A model generated the notes under the pieces. It had not been told where the DNA came from, searched no databases, and saw only the letters and a program-made list of their open reading frames with translations. Made by a program: the position numbers and the translations under genes. From an uncultured Actinomyces sp. (GTDB taxonomy: Bacteria; Actinomycetota; Actinomycetes; Actinomycetales; Actinomycetaceae), in contig CALIEP010000145.1 of NCBI GenBank assembly GCA_938022345.1, positions 1 to 7,017 on the forward strand: a DNA stretch of 7,017 nucleotides, in the 5' to 3' direction. This document shows positions 1 through 4,724 of this stretch, piece after piece. Numbering within the stretch: the first letter of the stretch is position 1; every line of letters starts with the position of its first letter.

Positions 1-141
1 GACAGTGCCCTCGACGATGTCGCCATCGTTGAAGTACTTGATGGTCTCGTCGATAGCGGCGAGCAGGTCCTCGCGGGACCCAATGTCGTTCACTGCAACC
101 TGGGGTGTAGAAACTGCCGGCTGCGAGTTGGTGCTGGTCAT
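1..141 (-). CDS. rpsA: 30S ribosomal protein S1, N-terminal fragment
   Basis: These are the first 47 codons of ribosomal protein S1; the gene continues past base 1. S1 binds mRNA on the 30S subunit through repeated OB-fold S1 domains and helps place transcripts for initiation. The visible protein starts MTSTNSQPAV and continues with VNDIGSREDLLAAIDETIK, then YFNDGDIVEGTV. This is the characteristic actinobacterial S1 N-terminus, and the closing DIVEGTV is the opening strand of the first S1 domain. The ATG at 139-141 is supported by a Shine-Dalgarno GGAGAA (complement of 151-156) at 9 bases spacing. polA ends 127 bases upstream on the same strand, the order also found in mycobacteria. A separate promoter and a structured leader lie in that gap. 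The domain number and C-terminus cannot be judged. The identification is very secure. Confidence 0.95.
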   Translation of the reverse strand, partial: MTSTNSQPAVSTPQVAVNDIGSREDLLAAIDETIKYFNDGDIVEGTV

Positions 142-190
142 GTAGTTGTGTTCTCCGAAACGGACGTATTACTAGATATGGACAATTGCG

Positions 191-225
191 GCTGCACAGT
201 GCAAATGGCTATTGCACGTAGCAGT
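191..225 (-). promoter_or_regulatory. Hairpin in the rpsA 5' leader
   Basis: A two-tier hairpin can be drawn in the rpsA leader. The apical stem is GTGCAA (199-204) with TTGCAC (212-217) around a 7-base loop. Below it lies a symmetric 3x3 internal loop, then a 5-pair base of 191-195 with 221-225 that includes one G-T wobble. It lies between the predicted start of transcription and the ribosome binding site at 151-156. Known: S1 represses its own mRNA in E. coli by binding the leader. Inferred: this element could have such a role here. No known RNA family was recognised. Confidence 0.45.
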
Positions 226-234
226 ACCTTGAGC

Positions 235-262
235 ATTCTAACAGAGTAGGGCTAAAAGTCCA
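235..262 (-). promoter_or_regulatory. Predicted rpsA promoter
   Basis: On the minus strand a -10 TAGAAT (complement of 235-240, five of six consensus bases) lies 16 bases from a -35-like TGGACT (complement of 257-262, four of six). Transcription would start near 228, giving a leader of roughly 85-90 bases. The -35 sits only six bases beyond the polA stop codon. No terminator is visible between polA and rpsA, so readthrough from polA may add to rpsA expression. Confidence 0.5.
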
Positions 263-268
263 CCTCTC

Positions 269-2953
269 CTAGTGCGCCGCATCCTTCCATGTCTGACCAA
301 CACCAATCGCCACTTCTAGCGGCACCCTCAACTTCATGACGCCTTCCATTCCATCATGGACAAGTTGACGAAGTTGTTCTTCCTCACCTGGGGCAACCTC
401 AAACAGTAGTTCGTCATGGATTTGAACGAGCATCCGCGACAAAAGCTCACTGTGGTCAAGACGATTTTGAACATCAAGCATCGCCATCTTGACGATGTCT
501 GCGGCACTTCCTTGGATTGGAGCATTTAATGCGGCACGTTCAGCCATATCACGGCGTGTCCTATTTGACGAGTGAAGGTCAGGCAAATATCTCCGACGTC
601 CGCAGATAGTTTGAGTCCATCCATCCTTACGCGCTTCATCAACGAGACTCTCAAGGTAGTCACGAACCCCGCCGAAACGCTCGAAATAGCGATCACGCAA
701 AGCCGAGGCCTCGTGAACAGGAATTTGCAGTTGTGCCGAAAGACCATATGCTGAAAGACCGTAGGCCAAACCGTATGAAGTTGCCTTAATGCGTGAACGT
801 TCTTCGGGCGTCACATCTGCCGGATCTACGCCAAAGACCATGGCTGCCATGGTGCGGTGAAGGTCCTCCCCCGAATTGAAGGCCCCGATCAGGCCTTGAT
901 CCTTGGACAGATGCGCCATGATGCGCATTTCAATCTGAGAGTAATCAGCGCTCATCAAGTCAACATAGGGCCGCTTCGCGACAAAACCAGCGCGGATACG
1001 CAAGCCATCGGCGGAACGCGCTGGAATATTCTGCAGATTCGGATCCGAAGAGGCAAGACGACCCGTAGCAGCTGCGGTCTGAGAGAAAGTGGTGTGAATG
1101 CGTTGGTCATCCCCAATGCAGGCGTTGAGCCCGTCAACCATCTGGTTGAGCTTAATCCGATCACGGTGTACCAAAAGATGGCGCAGGAATTCATTACCAG
1201 TGCACTCAAACAGATCTGTTAAAGCTTCAGCATTAGTTGTGTACCCGGTCTTAGTTTTCTTTGTTTTTGGCAGGTTGAGTTCATCGAAGAGGACCGTCTG
1301 AAGCTGTTTAGGAGATGAGAGATTTACTTCGTGTCCTAAGACCTCCCACGCACTGCGTTGCGCTGACTCAACATCAGAGGCTAGCTCATGCGAGAGTGAG
1401 CGAAGGAATTCCTCATCAACGCCAATTCCATAGTGTTCCATCTGCGCTAGCAAACGCGCGATTGGCAGTTCCAGCTGTTCGAGGAGACGAGTTTGCTCGC
1501 TCTCTTCCAACTTCGACATGAGGATCGCTGCAAGCGGGTGCATTCGCCCTGCAGCCACTCCAAGCTCGTGCGCTCGCTCTTCAGTAATCCCCATGTCGAA
1601 GAGCGTTGTTTCACTCTTCTTCTCTTCTTCATCAATGCCCAAGTAACGAGAGAACAACTGGGAAAGCCTGTAACCGCGGTGCTCAGAATTCACTAAATAT
1701 GCGGCGAGAAGCAGGTCACAGTAAGGATCACCAAGTTCCCACCCTCGCGCTCGCAACGCGTGGATGCTGCCTTTGAAGTCGTAGACAATGAGGCCATCTT
1801 CTGAAATAAGCGATGTGAGTTCAGCATCTTGCTGAGCTGTAAGCAGTGTCGGATCAATGACAAGTGCCTCATCAGCAGTGGCAAAAGTAAGGGTGTTTAC
1901 CTCCGCACCATTGACTTTCAATACACCATCGACAAAGAGGGAGAGGTTCCCCGGATGGTCCTGACGCCACTGGCTGAACTTGGTTTGGTCATTCGCAGCC
2001 GTGACTGATACTTCATGTGCCGCCACTTCAGATTGAGAAACACTTTGTTCTTCGTTCTGCTCCGCTTTTCCAAGGCCGATACTCGCGACTGCCAGGATCT
2101 TCGAGCGAAGCGAACGAAATTCCAGCGCATCACAGAGAGCAGAAAGCGCCTGCCGGTCTGTGACGTCACGACGTAAATCGTCCAATTCGCATTCGAGATC
2201 CATATCGGTCAGGAGGTGATTGAGTCGGCGGTTTCGGCGTACATCTTCGACGTGCTCACGAAGAGCCTCTCCACGCTTCCCCGTCACTTGATCGGCATGC
2301 TCTAACAGATTATCGAGGCCGCCGAAGCGGTTAATCCATTGAGCTGCGGTCTTGGGACCAACCCCAGGAACTCCCGGAAGATTGTCCGAGGCCTCGCCGA
2401 CCAAAGCGGCGATTTCGGGGTATCGGTACGGAGGAACACCATACTTATCCTCAATGCGCTCCGGAGTCATTTCACGAAGATCTCCAGGGGTTAATCCGGG
2501 ATAAAGGACTGTCACAGTGTCAGTAACTGTCTGGAAGCTATCCCGATCACCGGACACGACGAAGACACGCATGTCTGCCTGCGTGCCACGATGAGCCAGA
2601 GTTGCAAGAAAATCGTCAGCTTCAAAGCCCTCTCGAGAGAGCGAGCGAATTCCCATCGCTGCGAGAAGATCCCTAATGAGCTCAATCTGCCCTTTGAATT
2701 CCACAGGAGTAGCATCACGAGTTCCCTTATATTCGGGATACTCATCAGTTCTGAAGGAATGTCGGGAAACATCAAAGGCGACCGCAATATGGCTCGGCTG
2801 ATATTTCTCGAGAATCTTAATCAGCATTGAGGCGAAGCCAAATACCGCATTCGTATGCTGTCCTTGCGCAGTCACAAAATTCTCTACCGGTAGGGCATAG
2901 AATGCACGAAAGGCCATTGAATGACCATCGATAACAAGCAGGGTCTCCTTCAT
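269..2953 (-). CDS. polA: DNA polymerase I
   Basis: Encodes 894 residues, usual for actinobacterial Pol I, which fills repair gaps and removes Okazaki RNA primers. The 5' nuclease domain (1-290) keeps its metal-binding acids: D9 in VIDGHS, D61, E111/D113/D114, D136/D138 and D190 in GEASDNLPGVPGVGPKTA. The middle domain (about 330-500) lacks the DxE pair and the last catalytic Asp of the 3'-5' exonuclease, so proofreading is probably absent. The polymerase domain has motif A (D670-E675, DYSQIE), the O-helix with R719, K723 and Y727, and motif C with H846-D847-E848. I chose ATG 2953 because homology begins at MKETLLVIDGHS. A longer frame to a TTG at 3001 adds 16 unrelated residues and would overlap the divergent thioesterase. 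No Shine-Dalgarno precedes ATG 2953, and a -10-like TAGTGT lies just upstream, suggesting a leaderless mRNA. Identification is certain; the start is likely. Confidence 0.97.
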   Translation of the reverse strand: MKETLLVIDGHSMAFRAFYALPVENFVTAQGQHTNAVFGFASMLIKILEKYQPSHIAVAFDVSRHSFRTDEYPEYKGTRDATPVEFKGQIELIRDLLAAMGIRSLSREGFEADDFLATLAHRGTQADMRVFVVSGDRDSFQTVTDTVTVLYPGLTPGDLREMTPERIEDKYGVPPYRYPEIAALVGEASDNLPGVPGVGPKTAAQWINRFGGLDNLLEHADQVTGKRGEALREHVEDVRRNRRLNHLLTDMDLECELDDLRRDVTDRQALSALCDALEFRSLRSKILAVASIGLGKAEQNEEQSVSQSEVAAHEVSVTAANDQTKFSQWRQDHPGNLSLFVDGVLKVNGAEVNTLTFATADEALVIDPTLLTAQQDAELTSLISEDGLIVYDFKGSIHALRARGWELGDPYCDLLLAAYLVNSEHRGYRLSQLFSRYLGIDEEEKKSETTLFDMGITEERAHELGVAAGRMHPLAAILMSKLEESEQTRLLEQLELPIARLLAQMEHYGIGVDEEFLRSLSHELASDVESAQRSAWEVLGHEVNLSSPKQLQTVLFDELNLPKTKKTKTGYTTNAEALTDLFECTGNEFLRHLLVHRDRIKLNQMVDGLNACIGDDQRIHTTFSQTAAATGRLASSDPNLQNIPARSADGLRIRAGFVAKRPYVDLMSADYSQIEMRIMAHLSKDQGLIGAFNSGEDLHRTMAAMVFGVDPADVTPEERSRIKATSYGLAYGLSAYGLSAQLQIPVHEASALRDRYFERFGGVRDYLESLVDEARKDGWTQTICGRRRYLPDLHSSNRTRRDMAERAALNAPIQGSAADIVKMAMLDVQNRLDHSELLSRMLVQIHDELLFEVAPGEEEQLRQLVHDGMEGVMKLRVPLEVAIGVGQTWKDAAH

Positions 2954-2960
2954 AGAAGAC

Positions 2961-2966
2961 ACACTA
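2961..2966 (-). promoter_or_regulatory. Possible -10 element for a leaderless polA mRNA
   Basis: TAGTGT (complement of 2961-2966) fits the TANNNT -10 pattern. It ends 7 bases before the polA ATG, so transcription would begin at or within a base or two of the start codon. That spacing is typical of leaderless genes in actinobacteria, and it would explain the missing Shine-Dalgarno. No convincing -35 is visible at 16-18 bases. Any upstream promoter contacts would lie inside the first codons of the divergent thioesterase gene. Confidence 0.35.
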
Positions 2967-2981
2967 CGGCGAGAGGGCACG

Positions 2982-3401
2982 ATGCACACCTCGAATGGCA
3001 AAATTGGTCTGCCTCAAAGCTGGCAAGGCACACTGATGAATCGGATGGGCATGCGTATCATTTCGCAGAGCCCAGAGCGAACCGTTATCGAGATGCCAAT
3101 TTCTGGTAACACTCAGCCTCAAGGCCTTCTACATGGTGGCGCCAGCGCAGCCTTGGCTGAAACCGCCGCTTCACATTCTGCGATCGTCCACGCCCAGAGG
3201 CTTTTGGGAGACAATGCGGTTGCAGTCGGCGTGGAACTCAATATCTCTCATTTGAAGGCTGGCCGAGGATCGTTGATCCGAGCGACGGCTGAGGCGCTCC
3301 ATCTCGGGCGAAGCTCAACAGTTCATACAGTCCGTATTACTGATGAAGATCACCAACTCATCGCCGTTGCGCGCGTATCCAACCGGATTCTCAACAAGTA
3401 A
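2982..3401 (+). CDS. Hotdog-fold acyl-CoA thioesterase, PaaI/YbdB-like
   Basis: Encodes a 139-residue single-domain hotdog protein, normal length for the PaaI/YdiI/YbdB thioesterase family, which hydrolyses acyl- or aroyl-CoA (or acyl-carrier) thioesters in the cytoplasm. The family core is clear: TQPQGLLHGGASAALAETAA at 44-63, with the HGG turn at H51-G53 and the probable catalytic Glu at E60 at the start of the hot-dog helix. After it come the strand VGVELNISHLK (82-92) and the C-terminal sheet. ATG 2982 has a close GAGAGGG ribosome binding site (2971-2977), and homology to the family runs nearly from the N-terminus. The gene points away from polA across 28 bases and converges on pdtaR, so it is monocistronic. 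Members include the menaquinone enzyme MenI and the phenylacetate enzyme PaaI; nothing here shows which substrate applies. The family is secure, the substrate unknown. Confidence 0.9.
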   Translation: MHTSNGKIGLPQSWQGTLMNRMGMRIISQSPERTVIEMPISGNTQPQGLLHGGASAALAETAASHSAIVHAQRLLGDNAVAVGVELNISHLKAGRGSLIRATAEALHLGRSSTVHTVRITDEDHQLIAVARVSNRILNK

Positions 3402-3403
3402 AA

Positions 3404-3426
3404 GGGCGCGGGTAAAACCCGCGCCC
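3404..3426. terminator. Bidirectional terminator hairpin between the thioesterase gene and pdtaR
   Basis: GGGCGCGGG (3404-3412) pairs perfectly with CCCGCGCCC (3418-3426); T3413 and A3417 can extend this to ten pairs, leaving an AAA loop. It starts two bases after the thioesterase stop and lies 19 bases past the pdtaR stop, between convergent genes. On the minus strand it is followed by TTTACTT, a short T run that makes it a plausible intrinsic terminator for pdtaR. On the plus strand only ATTC follows, so it is weaker in that direction. Confidence 0.8.
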
Positions 3427-3445
3427 ATTCGACGATCGAAGGTTT

Positions 3446-4036
3446 TTAACCTTCTACCTGGTTAATAACCGCGTCTGCGACTTCACGCATGGAAAGACGT
3501 CGGTCCATAGAAGTCTTTTGGATCCAACGGAACGCATCGGGTTCCGTCATTCCCATGTTCTTCATGAGAAGGCCCTTGGCACGATCCACACGCTTACGGG
3601 TTTCAAAACGGTCAGTAAGGTCAGCAACTTCTTCTTCAAGGGATTCAATCTCTTGATGACGGGAAAGTGCAATCTCCACAGCTGGGATCAGATCGGCTGG
3701 CGTAAAGGGCTTAACGACATACGCCATTGCTCCAGCATCACGAGCACGCTCAACAAGTTCTGTCTGGCTAAAGGCAGTGAGCATGACGACCGCACAAGAA
3801 AGCTCAGCAAGGATCTTTTCCGCAGCGGTGATGCCATCCATCTTCGGCATCTTGACGTCCATTACACAAAGGTCTGGCTCCAGCTCAAGGGCAAGCTTTA
3901 CGGCTTCTTCACCGTTCGAGGCCTCGCCAACAATTTCAAAGCCCGCACCGCTCAGCGTCTCAACGATATCCAGGCGGATTAATCCTTCATCCTCCGCAAC
4001 AAGTACCCGTCGCGGCTCGGTAGCTTCTTCACTCAT
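3446..4036 (-). CDS. pdtaR: ANTAR-domain response regulator, PdtaR family
   Basis: Encodes 196 residues: a CheY-like receiver (about 10-125) joined by a short helical linker to an RNA-binding ANTAR domain (about 133-194). The receiver keeps the acidic pair E15-D16, phospho-acceptor D60 in VMDVKMPKMDG, switch T87 and K109 in VVKPF. The ANTAR part shows its hallmark residues in RVDRAKGLLMKNMGM (149-163), then AFRWIQK (168-174) and S176-M177. Members antiterminate transcription by binding paired hexaloop hairpins in target mRNAs. In M. tuberculosis this protein (Rv1626) is phosphorylated by the kinase PdtaS, encoded elsewhere, and no kinase lies here either. ATG 4036 has an AAGGAAG Shine-Dalgarno (complement of 4042-4048). 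The gene is monocistronic, with convergent and divergent neighbours; its promoter shares DNA with that of the tRNA. Family assignment is very secure; orthology rests on architecture and neighbourhood. Confidence 0.94.
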   Translation of the reverse strand: MSEEATEPRRVLVAEDEGLIRLDIVETLSGAGFEIVGEASNGEEAVKLALELEPDLCVMDVKMPKMDGITAAEKILAELSCAVVMLTAFSQTELVERARDAGAMAYVVKPFTPADLIPAVEIALSRHQEIESLEEEVADLTDRFETRKRVDRAKGLLMKNMGMTEPDAFRWIQKTSMDRRLSMREVADAVINQVEG

Positions 4037-4058
4037 GTCGTCTTCCTTGTCCGATAGT

Positions 4059-4088
4059 TTGTCACAAGCGCTGGTTATATCTTATCCT
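4059..4088 (+). promoter_or_regulatory. Promoter of the tRNA gene
   Basis: A -35 TTGTCA (4059-4064, five of six consensus bases) and a -10 TATCCT (4083-4088, four of six) are separated by 18 bases. Transcription would start near 4095, about 14 bases before the mature 5' end of the tRNA. The same DNA carries the upstream region of pdtaR on the other strand, including the -10-like TATAAC (complement of 4074-4079), so the two promoters probably overlap. Confidence 0.6.
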
Positions 4089-4108
4089 TATTAGCGCACT
4101 TGTGTGCT

Positions 4109-4185
4109 GCCCCGATAGCCCAACTGGCAGAGGCGGTCGGCTCAAACCCGGCTTGTTGTGGGTTCGAATCCCACTCGGGGTACCA
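4109..4185 (+). tRNA. tRNA-Leu, anticodon CAA, with an unusually short variable region
   Basis: A 77-base cloverleaf with an encoded CCA. Acceptor stem: GCCCCGA with TCGGGGT (seven pairs, the first a G-T wobble), discriminator A at 4182. D arm: GCC and GGC around CAACTGGCAGA, a form typical of bacterial leucine tRNAs. Anticodon stem: GTCGG with CCGGC, loop CTCAAAC, anticodon CAA at 4143-4145, which reads the leucine codon UUG. T arm: GTGGG and CCCAC around TTCGAAT. The variable region is only TTGTT, whereas bacterial leucine tRNAs normally have a long third arm. The D arm and A73 argue for leucine identity; the variable region argues for a class I fold. It has its own promoter and terminator and looks functional. 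The tRNA call is firm; the amino acid rests on the anticodon. Confidence 0.9.
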
Positions 4186-4207
4186 GCATGTCTAGATCTG
4201 ACACCTT

Positions 4208-4249
4208 GCGGCTTAAAAGTTTCCGTAACTTTTAAGCCGCTTTTTCTTT
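4208..4249 (+). terminator. Intrinsic terminator of the tRNA gene
   Basis: GCGGCTTAAAAGTT (4208-4221) pairs perfectly over 14 bases with 4227-4240 around the loop TCCGT and runs straight into TTTTTCTTT. This is a textbook Rho-independent terminator, 22 bases past the tRNA CCA. In the other direction the preceding sequence is not a clear run of A, so it chiefly ends plus-strand transcription. Confidence 0.92.
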
Positions 4250-4303
4250 GAGCTTATGCCGTTTAACACTGTGGAAATTGCAGCAAAATAGGCAGTTTAT
4301 GAA

Positions 4304-4338
4304 TCAACTCCGCCAACCAACATGGTTGACGGAGTTGA
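4304..4338 (-). terminator. 3' hairpin, likely terminator of the small unknown gene
   Basis: TCAACTCCG (4304-4312) pairs with CGGAGTTGA (4330-4338). After one C-A mismatch, CAACC (4314-4318) pairs with GGTTG (4324-4328) around a five-base loop. The hairpin lies 22 bases past the stop of the minus-strand 71-codon gene. On that strand TTCATAAACTG follows, not a strong T run, so termination may be inefficient. The far arm plus the next bases (complement of 4299-4310) is exactly complementary to the first 12 bases of the same gene. Bases 4250-4298 between the two terminators show nothing else. Confidence 0.55.
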
Positions 4339-4360
4339 CCTTAGAGAGACAAATCACATC

Positions 4361-4576
4361 TCAGGCAGCGGGGATAAGTTCCAAACCCAAGAACTGTGCA
4401 GCTCGATCACGCATTTCAGGACGTGCCAGATTATCGAGCGCCTCTTGAATTCGCTGATCGTTCCAGTCTGAATACCAGGGGCGAACGGCATCGCTGAGTT
4501 GAGCCACCGGTAGATTCAGAGCTTGCTGGCGACCGTAAGCCGCACGGACCGAGATTTTCGTATTGAGTTGATTCAT
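4361..4576 (-). CDS. Small protein of unknown function, 71 residues
   Basis: I do not recognise this family. The protein is small, soluble-looking and probably helical: MNQLNTKISVRAAYGRQQAL, then a tryptophan-containing stretch with PWYSDWNDQR, and an amphipathic C-terminal half (RIQEALDNLARPEMRDRAAQ, then FLGLELIPAA). There is no signal peptide, membrane segment, cysteine or catalytic motif. ATG 4576 is preceded by AGGAGG at five bases spacing, an almost ideal ribosome binding site. An in-frame ATG eight codons upstream (4600) would make a 79-residue form starting MKNEEEEE, but those codons are simply the Shine-Dalgarno read as protein, so I reject it. A hairpin follows the stop, and a leader full of inverted repeats precedes the gene. 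The strong translation signal and flanking signals make a real, well-expressed gene likely. The helical, arginine-rich half could suit binding of a protein or nucleic acid, but that is a guess. Confidence 0.72.
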   Translation of the reverse strand: MNQLNTKISVRAAYGRQQALNLPVAQLSDAVRPWYSDWNDQRIQEALDNLARPEMRDRAAQFLGLELIPAA

Positions 4577-4602
4577 TTCTTCCTCCTCTTCATTCTTCAC
4601 CT

Positions 4603-4651
4603 GTATCTACGGATATGCGCTCAAGGTGCGCAGGCAACCGCATGTAGATAC
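4603..4651 (-). promoter_or_regulatory. Structured leader upstream of the 71-codon gene
   Basis: GTATCTAC (4603-4610) pairs perfectly with GTAGATAC (4644-4651). The pairing can continue, after a four-base bulge, with ATGCG (4615-4619) against CGCAT (4639-4643), giving 13 pairs. An alternative inner hairpin TGCGC (4616-4620) with GCGCA (4628-4632) uses some of the same bases, so two exclusive folds exist. On the minus strand this element ends about 15 bases before the Shine-Dalgarno of the small gene. Such a switchable leader could control translation or transcription, but no known riboswitch class was recognised and the active strand is not proven. Confidence 0.45.
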
Positions 4652-4655
4652 CTTC

Positions 4656-4695
4656 AAGGCACAAGCCTTCTATGTCATCCAACGTGGATGAACAT
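4656..4695. repeat. Two further short inverted repeats between the acyltransferase and the small gene
   Basis: AAGGC (4656-4660) pairs with GCCTT (4665-4669) around ACAA. TCATCCA (4675-4681) pairs with TGGATGA (4685-4691) around ACG, and with A4691 bulged ATGT and ACAT lengthen this second stem to about ten pairs. The second hairpin lies 30 bases past the stop of the acyltransferase on the minus strand and may end its transcript, although no T run follows. The remaining intergenic bases (4696-4724) show no clear signal. Confidence 0.4.
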
Positions 4696-4724
4696 GTAAG
4701 TATTCCACAATGATCAGAATATGT

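Noticed and set aside
857..1222. 121-codon plus-strand frame, and other frames opposite polA
   Set aside because: These are shadows of the polA reading frame; none shows a domain, a good ribosome binding site or a promoter.
2954..3001. Longer polA start at a TTG (3001), adding MPFEVCIVPSRRSVSS
   Set aside because: The extra residues resemble no PolA N-terminus, the extension overlaps the divergent thioesterase gene, and family homology begins exactly at MKETLLVIDGHS.
3518..3982. 154-codon open frame on the plus strand
   Set aside because: It lies wholly antisense to pdtaR, whose catalytic and ANTAR residues prove the minus strand is the coding one; the plus-strand protein has no family features.
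4577..4600. Upstream ATG of the small gene giving MKNEEEEE plus the 71 residues
   Set aside because: The glutamate run is the purine-rich Shine-Dalgarno region read as codons, and the AGGAGG is ideally spaced for the inner ATG instead.
4601..4695. A known riboswitch or T-box upstream of the small gene
   Set aside because: The inverted repeats are real, but no conserved core of a class I know (T-box, cobalamin, TPP, SAM, ydaO and others) could be found, so only an unnamed structured leader is reported.
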